From positions 114,083,831 through 114,147,830 of the forward strand of contig JASEVX010000003.1 in NCBI GenBank assembly GCA_031761405.1: 64,000 nucleotides of DNA, given 5' to 3'. The stretch comes from Serripes groenlandicus (Eukaryota > Mollusca > Bivalvia > Cardiida > Cardiidae). Made by a program: the position numbers and the translations under genes. The notes below the pieces were generated by a model. The model searched no databases. It was not told the origin of the DNA and was given only the letters and a program-made list of their open reading frames with translations. Positions 33,961-44,924 of the stretch are shown one piece after another. The first letter of the stretch is position 1, and each line of letters begins with the position of its first letter.

Positions 33961-34086
33961 GTACCCACAGCGTCTGTTGGGTTGGATACTGGTGCTGCCC
34001 TCAACCACTGTAAGTGGCATCAAAGTGGTCACAGTATTGCTGCTGCAGATGACATGGGTAGAATTTATATTCATGACGTAGCAGAG
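33961..34086 (+). CDS. DYNC1I: Dynein intermediate chain WD40 exon
   Basis: 126 nt, phase 0 to 0, CTTGCAG acceptor and GAG|GTGAGT donor. It reads VPTASVGLDTGAALNHCKWH, then AAADDMGRIYIHDVAE. It matches the family's EVPTAS start and the last blade ending in YDVGE. The residues between are more diverged than in the earlier blades, as is usual here. Confidence 0.96.
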
Positions 34087-34130
34087 GTGAGTTGGAAGAT
34101 AGTTAATGCGGGCGCATTAACAGAGGTCAA

Positions 34131-34520
34131 CCCTTTCCCACATACGACAATTCTGCAGAAGACAACTTTGAAAACATATTGGCAAAAATGTGAAATATTT
34201 CATAATAAGAGTTTAATCATTAAAAAGAGTTGAAAACATTGTGGTTAAAGGGGAAATTGCTCATCATTAGCAATTTCTCCTTTTGCCACAATGTTTTCAA
34301 AAGTCTTCTGCTGCAAATAGGTCTATATGTTGGAAAGAGTAAACCCTTTCCTACTTGCAGGCGCATTTACAGAGGAGAACCTTTTATAACATCTTAGCAA
34401 ATGTAGAAATTCCTTATGATGTAAAATAATTGCACTTTCATTTATAGCGGTTTTCCACATTTTTGCCTAGTTGTTTTCAAAGTCTTCTGCTGCAGATTTG
34501 TTGTATGTGGGAAAAGATTA
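34131..34520. mobile_element. Two family 1 MITE copies in tandem
   Basis: 34131-34340 has an inner hairpin around GCTCATCATTAGC. 34344-34518 is a second, hairpin-poor copy ending GTATGTGGGAAAAG. They lie within 50 bp of the exon ending at 34086. Confidence 0.78.
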
Positions 34521-34676
34521 ACTTAGGTAAGATCTATTTTCCATTTCAAACAGATTGTTTTTATGCAGCAGATGACTTTATATAACATTGTGAGAACAGA
34601 CAATATGTTCATAACCCCTACTTAAAATAGCAAAAGCATTAAAATGTAGCTGTTGCATCTTCATTGCTTCTTTTTA

Positions 34677-36041
34677 GCTCACCTAAGCACGAAGTGCAAG
34701 GTGAGCTTTTGTGATCACTCACCGTCCGGCGTCCGTCGTGGTCGTCGTCGTCGTCAGCGTCTGTTAACAATTTCCTACAAATGACTTCTCCTACAAAACC
34801 AATGGACAGATTTCAAAATAACCTCACAGGAATGGTCCTTAGGTAGTCCTCTTTCAAAGTTGTTCAAAGAAATTAATTCCAAGTAGAACTTTGGTTGCTG
34901 CGGCATCAGAAAAGGGGAAAATTGCCAAATCTTAAAAAATCTTCTTGTCCAAAGGTACTGGCCCGATTTGAAAATTATTTTGCACAAATGTTCCTTGGGG
35001 TACCCTCTACCAAGATTGTTCAAATATTTCCGATCCGTTAAAAAACATGGCCGCCAGGGGGCGGAGCTTATTTTCCTTATATGTGCATTGTAAAAAGTTT
35101 AAAAATCTTCTTGTCCAAAAGTACTGGCCCGATTTGAAAATAATTTTGCACAAATGTTCCTTGGGACACTCTTTACCAAGATTGTTCAAATATTTCCAAT
35201 CCGTTGAAAAACATGGCCGCCAGGGGGCGGAGCCTGTTTTCCTTACATGTGCATTGTTTAAACTTTGAAAAATCTTCTTGTCCAAAAGTACTGGGCCGAT
35301 TTGAAAATAATTTTGCACAAATGTTCCTTGGTGCACCCTTTACCAAGATTGTTCAAATATTTTTGAGCCGTTGAAAAACATGGCCGCCAGGAGGCGGAGC
35401 TTGTTTTCCTTATATGTGCATTGTTAAAACTTTAAAAATCTTCTTGTCCAAAAGTACTGGCCCAATTTGAAAATTATTTTGCACAAATGTTCCTTAGGGC
35501 ACCCTTTACCAAGATTGTTCAAATATTTCCGATCCGTTGAAAAGCATGGCTGCCAGGGGGCGGAGCTAGTTTTCCTTATATGTGCATTGTTAAAACTTTA
35601 AAAATCTTCTTGTCCAAAAGAACTGGCCTGATTTAAAAATTATTTTGCACAAATGTTCCTTGGGGCACCCTTTACCAAGATTGTACAAATATTTCCAATC
35701 CGTTGAAAAACATGGCGGCCAGGGGGGCGGAGCTTGTTTTCCTTATATGTGCATTGTTAAAACTTTAAAAATCTTCTTGTCCAAAAGTACTGGCCTGATT
35801 TAAAAATTATTTTGCACAAATGTTCCTTGGGCACCCTTTACGAAGATTGTTCAAATATTTTTGATCCGTTGAAAAACATGGCCACCAGGGGGCGGAGCTT
35901 GTTTTCCTTATATGTGCATTGTTAAAACTTTAAAAATCTTCTTGTCCAAAAGTATTGGCCTAAAAAGAGTAAAAACTTTGAAAACTATTGAAGTTCTATT
36001 AAATCAGGTGAGAGATATAGGGCCATCATGGCCCTCTTGTC
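34677..36041 (+). mobile_element. Pearl-like element, subfamily A, with ~180-bp units
   Basis: Starts GCTCACCTAAGCACGAAG, CAAGGTGAGC, then GTCCGGCGTCCGTCG and a GTC run. Ends AATCAGGTGAGAGATA, GGGCCATCATGGCCC and TCTTGT. The core has six or seven units of 175-185 bp with CTTCTTGTCCAAAAGTACTG, CACAAATGTTCCTTGG and AAAACATGGCCGCCAGGGGG. Confidence 0.9.
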
Positions 36042-36726
36042 TTTACAAAATTTTCTCAGCTCATGTTTTACAGTGAAGATAATGATTTCACAGGTAGATA
36101 AAAAATATGGGCTGTGCTCCAGGAAAATTAACATTAATGTAATCATTATCTATGTGGAAAAAATACCTGTCTGCACATTCATGCTAAGGATCCAAATGGA
36201 TACAGCTTTACATAAGTTTCTTGAAGACCGTCTATAGCATTAGTTGGCGAAATCCATAGCCATAATTGGCAAATAGTGTAGAGCCAAATCAGGCTGCGCG
36301 GATGCACTGGCAGATTTTGATTTACATTTGTCGCAAATTCCTCATGGTTGGTTTTTGCAGAGTCTGGCTCATATGAAGCCAGTCAGGGGCTCCTTCATCC
36401 AGGTCAAGACAAAATGCGTCTACATGATCATGTGGGAAAGGGTTAATGCTATCCGATAAGAATGCGTGTCAGAAGTCTCTTAACCTTCTATGAATAGAGG
36501 GCAAACAGTGCAGATCCAAAATATATCTTGATTTTGGGTGCAAATGCCTCAACCCCATTCCCGATACAGCCTACATTCATTAGAAACGGTCGTCTTTTGT
36601 AAACAATGTGCGGAATGGGGAAACTGCTCAGGACAAATGATTTGTCCGTTTCCAACAATTTTCACGTCTTGTTTCAGAACTTTGCTTCTTCTTTGCAAAC
36701 AATTTCACTTTCATCTTCAATTTTGT
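36042..36726. other. Gene-free stretch with dispersed repeat R2
   Basis: 36117-36310 (CCAGGAAAATTAACATTAAT, CATGCTAAGGATCCAAATGG) has a relative at 47535-47720 and a fragment at 49803-49845. A decayed MITE piece lies near 36420-36440. No gene seen. Confidence 0.5.
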
Positions 36727-36856
36727 TTAACCCTTTCCCTCATATAGACACTTTCTGACGCCTCTGCAGCAGACGGCTTTTTGAAAACATATTGACAAAA
36801 GAAGAAATTGCACAAAACATGCAATTTCTCCTTTTGCCACAATGTTTTCCACTTTT

Positions 36857-37837
36857 TAGCTCGCCTATTCGAAGAAAAAGGGGAGCTTATGTTATCACCC
36901 CGGCGTTGGCGTTGGCGTTGGCGTCCGCGTTGCCAGCTTGGTCAAACCTTTGCATGCAAGGCCTTTTCTCAGACACTGTGTATGCTGTTGCTTTGAAACT
37001 TCACACACTTATTCAGGATCATTAGGGGACCTTGTATGTCAAGTCCCATAACTCTGGAATGGATTTTGACTGAATTGTGCCCCTTTTTGGACTTAGAAAT
37101 TTGGTCAAACCTTTGTGTGCAAGGCCTTTTCTCAGACACTGTGTATGCTGTTGCTTTCAAACTTCACACACTTATTCAGGGTCATTAGGGGACCTTGTAT
37201 GTCAAGTCCCATAACTCTGGAATGGATTTTTTTCAAACATTTGGATTTTTTTCTTTTTCTTTTCTTGTATTTTTCAATTTTGCGTTTAACTCAACGTTAA
37301 AGTTTCGATTTTTTTTTTCTCAATAAGTACTGGTTCTAGGGCTTTCATATTTTTTGGGTAAAACATTTTTTTTTTGCTGGATTTTGAAAATTGGGCATAG
37401 CTTCTTCATATTTTGTTGGATTAATTTCATTTTTTTTTTTTAATTTTCTTGTATTTTTGAACTTTGAGCATTATTTTTTTTTTTTTTTTTTTTTTCTTGA
37501 ATTTTGGAACTTTGTGTTCAGCTCAATTTTTTTTTTTAAATTTCTTGTATTTTTTTTTTTTTTTTTTTATTATTTCTTGTTTAAAAATAATTGTGTTTAG
37601 CTCAATGTTAGAGTTTTGTTTACTTTTTGTCTTTTACACTTGCCTTGATAGTCAAAGCAGGGGACACAGTGAGACATTTAATTACGCGTAATTCTTGTCT
37701 TTCTTTTGTAAATTCAATTTAAATTATTTCACTTTTGGATTTTGGACTTTATACCCATGCTATAACTGTTCTGAAGTAGGCCCTGATAGACGATATCCCT
37801 GATAGGCGAGCTATATTGTCCTCCGACAACTCTTGTT
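36857..37837 (+). mobile_element. Pearl-like element, subfamily D (GCTCGCCTAT ends)
   Basis: Starts TAGCTCGCCTATTCGAAG, inverted GGGGAGCTTATG, then GGCGTTGGCGTTGGCGTCC in place of the GTCC repeat. Ends ATAGGCGAGC (37802-37811), hairpin TTGTCCTCCGACAA and CTCTTGTT. The core has two ~180-bp units (CAAACCTTTGTGTGCAAGGC) and a T-rich stretch. Confidence 0.85.
37225..37600 (+). repeat. T-rich low-complexity stretch
   Basis: Many runs of 10-20 T separated by short phrases (CTTGTATTTTT, GAATTTTGGAAC, TTAGCTCAA). It lies inside the pearl-like element and looks like a degenerate array of TTTTTTCTTGTATTTTT units. Confidence 0.85.
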
Positions 37838-38023
37838 GTCATATGTTATCCATTCAATTATGGAGATTTTCTATGATTTGACAAAATACGTTCAAAGTCG
37901 TCTGCTGCAGAATTGTCATATGAGGGAAAGGGTTGAGCAGATGAGTCTTAGCATATGATATCTAGTAGATATAAAGGGTTATGGTTGGTATTTCATGAGC
38001 AAACCTCACTTTTATATTAACAG

Positions 38024-38149
38024 AGCTTTGCCAATCCCAAATCTGATGAATGGTCAAGGTTTGTGCACACACTGCAAGAACTACGGCAGCATGCTGCAGA
38101 GCGAGAAGAAGATACCAATTTAGCAGGACTTTCAGCTCCTTTACGATAA
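38024..38149 (+). CDS. DYNC1I: Dynein intermediate chain last coding exon
   Basis: 126 nt from a TTAACAG acceptor to a TAA stop at 38147-38149. It reads SFANPKSDEWSRFVHTLQEL, then a charged tail ending in LSAPLR. The DEWxRFxxTLxE(I/L) helix is the conserved C-terminus of the family. The tail after it is species-specific. Confidence 0.95.
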   Translation, partial: SFANPKSDEWSRFVHTLQELRQHAAEREEDTNLAGLSAPLR

Positions 38150-38850
38150 TTATAACTGAACCTCTGATTTGCAAGATATAAACCCATTGCTACTTGCAAA
38201 AGTTTCCTGCTGCAGATTTTATCAAAATGCTTTTGAAAGGCTTAATTATACCCCCTTCGAAGAAGAGGGGGTATATAGGAGTCACTGTGTCGGGCTGTCT
38301 GTCTGGCTGTCAGCCGGAAGCCATATTTTGTCCGGCCTATTTCTTACAAACCACTGGGTGGAATTCAATCAAACTTCACATGAAGCTTCTATACCAAAAG
38401 GAGATGTGCATATCCTAAAGGGGTTACAATTGCATGTTATTTTACAGAGTTATGGCCCTTTTACTTATTAAGTTATGGTGTAGGTCAAGGTGCTCTTTAG
38501 GGGGTATTTATCATCTTCAGTGATAGTTCTAGTTATCACTGTGTTATGATGATGAAAATATTGTAGAGAACCAAGGCTTACATCTTCTAGGTAATTTATT
38601 CATACTGATTTCTAACTTTCATGGTTTGTGATGGACGGACTGACACCTGTGCCATGTGGTTAGTTGTCCTATAGCGCCATTTGAGTATTAAACTATCGTT
38701 AAATTGAAGCATGGTGTAAAATGAATTACTATTTTCTGAGGTAGTCTGTTTGATATATACTTTTAATTTGCTTTCAATGATGTAAGATGCTAAGATTGAG
38801 TTGAATAAATGTTAACTGTGAATATGTAAAATAAAATAGTGCTGATTCAG
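38150..38850 (+). terminator. DYNC1I: Dynein intermediate chain 3' UTR and poly(A) signal
   Basis: An AATAAA hexamer lies at 38830-38835, and a second at about 38804 inside GAATAAATG. A GT-rich stretch (38862-38876) follows, as expected of a downstream element. If this is the cleavage region, the 3' UTR is about 0.7 kb and includes a whole short pearl-like element (38249-38520). Confidence 0.55.
38249..38520 (+). mobile_element. Pearl-like element, subfamily C, in the dynein 3' UTR
   Basis: Starts TACCCCCTTCGAAGAAG with AGGGGGTATATAGGAGTC and GGCTGTCTGTCTGGCTGTC. Ends TTTAGGGGGTATTTATCA, a TATCATCTTCAGTGATA hairpin and GTTCTAGTT. A MITE arm remnant (38190-38245) precedes it. Confidence 0.8.
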
Positions 38851-39129
38851 ATGAATGGTGTGTGTATATATTTAAACTCTGTACTAAGTGTTGAGGTGGG
38901 AACATAGTAATGGTTGACCTTTTTAGTTTTGTCTGCAATGTAGATTTTTGATTCCATTTGAAATATATTTCTTTTTTCTTCTTTTTTTAATGAAAATCTG
39001 GTTTTGAGAAATACGAGGAGTGACCCAAACGTAATAGGACTACACTAACTTCTGTATTAGTTGATACTCGTTGATGAAATCATACCAAATGATATTCGTT
39101 TTTGCTTTACTATATGGTGGCTTCATATT

Positions 39130-39555
39130 TTTAGCTCACCTGTCACGTAGTTACAAGGTGGGCTTTTATTATCGCCCTTTGTCTGTCATCCTTTTCCTTC
39201 CACAATTTCTTGTGAACACGATCAAGACTTCATTTATTATCCCATGTTTACCAAACTTATTCAGAAGCTAGCTAAGCTTGGTTCCTTTCGAAAACCAGCC
39301 AGATCCGTTCATGCTTGACAGGATTATGGCCCTTTAAAATTGGCAAAATTGCTATAATTGACCTTGTGAACAAGTTAAAGTCATCATTTATTATCCATAT
39401 GTTTACCAAACTTATTCAGTAGCTAGATATCCATGAGAGCTAGGTTCCTTTTGAAAAAATTGGCAAAATTGTTTTCTATTTTTGTAGAGCAATTAAATTA
39501 TGACCTTAAAACACTTACTCAGGCTAGCGATATAGGGTCATCATGGCCCTCTTGG
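39130..39555 (+). mobile_element. Pearl-like element, mixed A ends and B core
   Basis: Starts TTAGCTCACCTGTCACGTAG with CAAGGTGGGC. Ends CTCAGGCTAGCGATATAG, GGTCATCATGGCCC and TCTTGG. The core units resemble subfamily B (AAACCAGCCAGATCCGTTC, ATTATGGCCCTTTAAAATTG). Mixed ends and core suggest recombination between subfamilies. Confidence 0.65.
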
Positions 39556-40080
39556 TAATATTATCATCAGTTATAAATCAGTGTAATAGAAACAAGTTAA
39601 GGCATAGGCGGGACACATCATCATTTAACAAGGAAGTACCAATTTGAACTATACACCAACAGAAGTTAATAAAAATGTTATTAACATTAATTTGTTGTTA
39701 TGTTGTTCTAATTACAAAAGTTCAATGTTGTTGTCAGAAAAGTAAAGTTACTTTTTCATTTTTAAAGATTGTTCATGCTTTTGGACAGACACTTTGAGAG
39801 TTGTATGATGCAGATTTGTTGTCTTCGGTAGAAAGGTCAATCTTTCCAACATGCAGAGACATCATATGAAAATATTGTAACCAAAGGAGAAATTGCTCGT
39901 AACTTTGAAGCAGTGTGGCAAGAGTAGAACGTGGTTAAGACTCTTCATTCAATAATTGATCTTTCATTAATAAAGATTCTCCCTTTTTTTGCTAAAGATG
40001 AACTTATCTTGTGCTGAGTCTCGGAGTCTCTATGAGGTTGTAATCTTGACAGTCTCTTAATTTCGCCCACATAAAGTATT
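39556..40080. other. Gene-free stretch
   Basis: 39770-39900 has decayed MITE arms (GAGAAATTGCTCG without its partner). Nothing else recognised. Confidence 0.4.
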
Positions 40081-40084
40081 GAGT

Positions 40085-40450
40085 TGCGTTGAGTTGAGTA
40101 TTAGTGGTGTAATTGCCTGATATGATGGGTGTAATTGCCTGGTAAAAGTTGTGTAATTGCCTGGTATAAGTGGTGTAATCACCTGGTATAAGTGGTGTAA
40201 TCACCTGGTATAAGTGGTGTCATCACATTGTATAAGTGGTGTTATCGCTTGGTATAAGTGAGGTAATAGCCTGGTATAAATGGTGTAGTCACCTGGTATA
40301 AGTAGGTAAATTACCTGGTATAAGTGGTGTAAACACCTGGTATAAATGAGGTAATAGCCTGGTATAAATGGTGTAATCACCTGGTATAAGTAGGTAAATT
40401 ACCTGGTATAAGTGGTGTAAACACCTGGTATAAATGGTGTAATCGCCTGC
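40085..40450 (+). repeat. 22-bp minisatellite
   Basis: About 16 units of 21-22 bp, consensus CACCTGGTATAAGTGGTGTA. GGTGTAATCACC within each unit is a short palindrome. Confidence 0.9.
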
Positions 40451-40608
40451 TCTCTAATGGTTTAAGGGATTTGAATTCAATTATTTATTCCATTTAATAA
40501 CTTTATATACTATTTTGATTGAAAGAATAATGTCTTGTTTATCATCAATTGAATCTTCTGCATGTAAAATTTGTTAAAAGTTGAAAATACCTTTTATTTC
40601 GAATAAAC

Positions 40609-41104
40609 CTTAACTCTTTCCTTCATAATTAATTCTGCAGCTGAGGACTTTGCAAAATCTTAGCAAAAATAAAGAAAGTACCTTTTAGATGAAAAGTATG
40701 ATGAATGAATACAGTTTAAAATATTGAGGCAAAGGGAGGAGTTGTTTGTGTTAAACAGTTTCTCCTTTTGTGAAGATGTTTTCAAAAGTTGTCTGCTGCA
40801 GATGCGGTGGGAAAGGGTTAACCTTGTTGAAATAGGAAAAAATGATGAATTATTCCATCTTTCCCTGAGGTATTTCCCACTCAATTAACTACCAGCTTTA
40901 GCCCTTTACCTCTCACAACTAACCAGAAGCAGACGCCTTTGAAACATTTTTGATAGTAAAACTATAGAAAATCTCTCTAAATTGTAATCAGTGTGGTAAA
41001 AGAAGAAATTACTCATTATGAGCAATTTCTCCTTTTGCCTCAATAATTTCAAAAGTCGTCTGCTACAGAGACATCAAAAGGCAATTACATGTTGGAAAGG
41101 GTTA
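40609..41104. mobile_element. Two family 1 MITE copies
   Basis: 40609-40820 runs from TTAACTCTTTCCTTC to GTGGGAAAGGGTTAA, with the hairpin diverged. 40900-41104 runs from AGCCCTTTACCTC to GTTGGAAAGGGTTAA, with hairpin GAAATTACTCATTATGAGC. Confidence 0.72.
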
Positions 41105-41200
41105 ATGTAGTTTATTAAATTGTTTTAGTGCAATAGCATGTGATTTGGTGGGGAGAATAAAAGAAATTGAACAAACTTAAGTTTTCTTTTTTTCCATGTA

Positions 41201-41850
41201 TTTTAGCTCCACTGGCTTCATGCAAGCTTATGTCATATCAAATTGTCTGTCACATGTCAATCTGTTCATTTTTGGCTTCAAGCGAAATCTCCTCTGTAAC
41301 AAATTGACTAATTGCGATGAAACTTTGTAACTGGTATCTTCTCAATTGTCATTCAAATGTGTTTGATTTTTAAAGAATTCTGGTTCCATGGTAGCCAACA
41401 GTAACACACTTTAAAAAGAATCTCTTATATTTATTTGCCTTAGGTGAACTTCTACTGTATTTCTCCAGGCCATGCTGATTGGCTTATAAATGTGGCAACA
41501 AAGGTTCAAATGTTATTTTCAGAACCAATTTTCAAATGATTGCATAGAAATGTTCCTAGGTTGATCCTCTTATCAAATGCCTTCATGCCATGCTGATTGT
41601 TCAAAAGACATTTGCCACCAGGTGGCAGGGCTGTTTTACTCTTTATCACAATAGTATAAACAAATAGAAAATTATCTCCTCAGAAAATAAATGCCAGATT
41701 TTGAAATACTTTCAGATACATATTTCTTTGTTGGCCTATCAATTTCTACAAGTCATTATTAATTTGACAAAATATATAAGTAACACAGTAGACACTTATT
41801 TAGCCTTATTGGCAGTGGAGATATATTTAACCTATTGTTAAACCAAATCT
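41201..41850 (+). mobile_element. Degraded pearl-like element
   Basis: Starts TTTTAGCTCCACTGGCTTC with CAAGCTTATGTCAT and a CTGTCACATGTC stretch. Core phrases CATGCTGATTG and GCCACCAGGTGGCAGGGC recall subfamily A units. The 3' end is not recognisable. Confidence 0.5.
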
Positions 41851-41904
41851 CATTGAAATACATGGCCATATGCAGGAGCTATGGCAATGCAGTTCACGGT
41901 TTAA

Positions 41905-42109
41905 CTCTTTCAGCGCCAAAGGCAATATTGAGGTTTTTGCAAACAATACTGATTCAGGTGAGTCAGCTCGTAACGAGCTGTCTCACCTGAAATCAGCATT
42001 GTTTGCCTTTTAGTTATCAAAATAGTACAAAATTGTATTCCATGAGAAATGGAGACGCCCGATTTTGAACATGGAAGAGTCTACTTTAAACAATTCGGCG
42101 CTGAAAGAG
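41905..42109. mobile_element. TTAA MITE family 3 (CTCTTTCAGCGCC ends)
   Basis: TTAA at 41901-41904 and 42110-42113, with 13-bp terminal inverted repeats CTCTTTCAGCGCC/GGCGCTGAAAGAG. An inner palindrome lies around 41948-41997 (TTCAGGTGAGTCAGCTCG / ACGAGCTGTCTCACCTGAA). It has the same plan as family 1 with unrelated sequence. Confidence 0.9.
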
Positions 42110-42113
42110 TTAA

Positions 42114-42535
42114 TTAAGGCGAGAGACACCGTTACAATATCAGCAAGCCAAATGGTCAGCATACAATCCTTGCGGGGGAGCCAATGACATTGCTCATATG
42201 AGCCGGTCCAAGGGAAAATGTACAAGTTAGTAACTCTGAACAGTATATTCAGATCAGCATGTGCATATGGTCTATCTAATCAGATTACACACAAGTTGAC
42301 ATACACTTTATTTATACATGTATTTAATAGAACATATCCAAAGACTATCATGTTGACATACTATACATTCAAATATAGATTTGACGAACATTTACCTTTA
42401 TTTAAAAGGTAATAAGATATATAAATGCTATAATTTATTTTGCACCATACTCGCTAATACATGTACCTATCTCTCCGGAGCAACAGTTAATAACAGTCGG
42501 ACAGTGTTTGACAGGTGCAAGTTTTCCAACATTCG
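42114..42535. other. Gene-free stretch
   Basis: No repeat or gene recognised. Confidence 0.35.
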
Positions 42536-42539
42536 GAAG

Positions 42540-43270
42540 TGCTCGACCTTAGCTATTGTGATCACCCATCGTATGTTGTCCGTTCAAATCGTCTTCGCTA
42601 AAACTACTGAACAGTTTTCAAAATAATTTCACAGTAATGTTCCCTAGGTGGCCCTCATAAAAAAATGATATTTAATTCCAATAAGAACGTTGGTTGCTGT
42701 GCCATCAGAAAGAGGGGGAAGGGAAACTTAAACATTCTTCTTGTCCAAAAGTGCTGGTCAAAGTAGGAAATTATTTGGCATAAATGTTACTTGAGTGAAC
42801 CTCTACCAATAGTGTTCAAATAAATGATTCCGATCCATTGAAAAACAAGCAGGCAAGGTGCGGAGCTTATTTTCCTTGTATTTGTAATTTAACAACTTTA
42901 AATATCTTCTTGTCCAAAAGTACTGGCCAAATTTGAAAATTGTTTGGCACTTATTAGCCTCTTCCAAGATTATTCAAATATATATCGAAAACTTTAAAAC
43001 TCTTTCTGTACATAAGTACTGCTCTGATTTGAAAACAATTTGGCACAAATGCGTCTTATGTAACCTTCTTCCAAGATTGTTGAAATTATTCCAATTTAGT
43101 GAAAAGCATGACCACCAGAGGGTGTGGTTGTCTTCTTTATATGTATATATAGTGAACACGTCTTAAACTATTCGTTGCTTATTTCCTTGTATGCAAAAGG
43201 TAAGAACATTGAACATTTTAATTTCTATTAAATGAAGTGAGCAATTTAGAACCATCATGATACTGTTATT
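42540..43270 (+). mobile_element. Pearl-like element, subfamily A, degraded
   Basis: Contains TTAGCTATTGTGATCACCC, core phrases GTTGGTTGCTGTGCCATCAG and CTTCTTGTCCAAAAGTACTG, and an eroded end AGTGAGCAATTTAGAACCAT. Confidence 0.6.
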
Positions 43271-44500
43271 TTCTTTTGTAAAAATGTTTTCACCTATTCT
43301 ATACTCAAAGTTTTTCACTTGTAAATATTTCACATAGTTTAAACCTAAATGTTTTAAAAGTCGCCTGCTGCATAAATGATTTTCGCACCCCACGCGGCTA
43401 TTACAGAACATACCATAACATAAACTCATAGCATTATAACTCAGTCATATAATACAAATATAATAACATACACATTTACATGTATACCACAGGCGTCCGA
43501 ATTTCCATTACGGAAGAAAATGGGGGGAAAAACACAATACCTCGTTAAAAATACTCAAAAAGTCTATATTGTCCATACGCTATGATAAAACATCGTAATG
43601 ATAATTTGGGGAATCCGTCCTGTGTTACTTTAAATAGCCCCTCTATACGGTCCATATAGTATACTAATAATGACTAGTCATGTTTGGCCGGATTGCTCTA
43701 GCAATTGCGGTATATAGATTGGCGATGTTCGTCCGTCTGTTTGTCTGTCTGTATGTCTGTCTGTCTATCTGTCTGTCCGTCTACATTTTGGTTAAAGTTT
43801 CAGGTTGAGGCAAAATCTCAATTTGTTTGTCGATTTTCTAGGTCAAATTGCCGACAATCCGGCCTTACCGTCTTCAGCGGTTTCTTGTATATATAATATA
43901 ATAGGGAGTCTATCAACACGGCTTTGTTTGGTTTTCTCGCACGAAAACATTACGGTCGTTATTTTTTATAGCATACGGACAATATAAACACTATTTGTAG
44001 TAGTTTAACCAATTATAATGGTTTTTTTTGTTTAATGTTCTCAAAAGGAAACTCGGACGCCTGTGTGTAAACACACAATTATCGGTGTAGACGTGAGGTG
44101 AGAGCCCTGCTTAAAGAACACATGATTATAGAGTCATGGACATGCTAATTTTTTTTCTGAAGCATTAGTACTCTTATTAACAGCATAGGGCATTTGATTG
44201 TGAAAACATTTGGTTTATATACATGCATTAGCACATATAATACCGTGTGTGAGTTTAAGTACGTAATTACTAGATAAAAGTATACTAGAAAGTTACATGA
44301 TTGAATTTGAATGACAGAGTTAAAGTCACTTTTTAATATTAGTTGCAACACAATTAATTGTTCATGTAATTAACAGAAAGAAACCTCAAAAATAACAATC
44401 TGCACATTTTGGAGCTACTTCATCAATTTAAATGATTGATTTCCAGTCCGAATGAATTGATGCCGGCTTATTCAGATATCTTCTCTTGTGGACTGACCAA
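43271..44500. other. Gene-free stretch with microsatellite
   Basis: 43728-43785 is a GTCTGTCTGTATGTCTGTC microsatellite. Its surroundings (CGGTATATAGATTGGCGATG before it) suggest another pearl-like 5' end, but no matching 3' end was found. 43340-43385 is a MITE arm remnant. The rest is unremarkable. Confidence 0.45.
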
Positions 44501-44900
44501 CTTAATTACCCTTTCCTTTACAGAAATTCTCTGTTAACTGTTTCGAATGCAACTTCAAAAATGTTGATAATTTTGGGGCAACTGTTAACAATCCAAACTT
44601 TGTTGATTTTAAAGTCGTCGTCTTGGGACGATACACACCTATGTAAACATCTGGCTATGGTCTCGCACACTGCTTCAACCAAACACAACTCGTTTGTATC
44701 ATCTGAAATAAGTAAACAAAAGGTTAACCCTTTCCAACATACAAACAATCCGCAGTAGAGAACTTTAAAGACATTTAGTACAACATATGGAAGCTATATA
44801 AAAGAACACATTCTGAGTAAAATTCATTATGAACAATTTCTCCTTTTGAAACAATGTTTTCAAATGTCGTCTGCTGCAGAGGCGTCGGAAAGTTAAACCC
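44501..44900. mobile_element. Family 1 MITE remnants
   Basis: 44506-44620 is a weak copy. 44724-44895 starts TTAACCCTTTCCAACATAC, has an eroded hairpin (ATTATGAACAATTTCTCC) and ends GAGGCGTCGGAAAG. Confidence 0.6.
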
Positions 44901-44924
44901 TTAGTTCATGCATCCTGGTCGAGC

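Larger units (their letters stand above)
36731..37932. mobile_element. Family 1 MITE split by pearl-like element D
   Basis: TTAA at 36727-36730, then CCCTTTCCCTCATATAGAC and the inner hairpin GCACAAAACATGC. The MITE breaks after CCACTTTT (about 36856) and resumes at GTCATATGTTATCC (37838), matching intact copies around CCACTTTTAGTCATAGG. It ends GAGGGAAAGGG at 37932. Confidence 0.88.

Noticed and set aside
37391..37691. Phenylalanine-rich open frames
   Set aside because: Artefact of poly(T) low-complexity sequence inside a pearl-like element.
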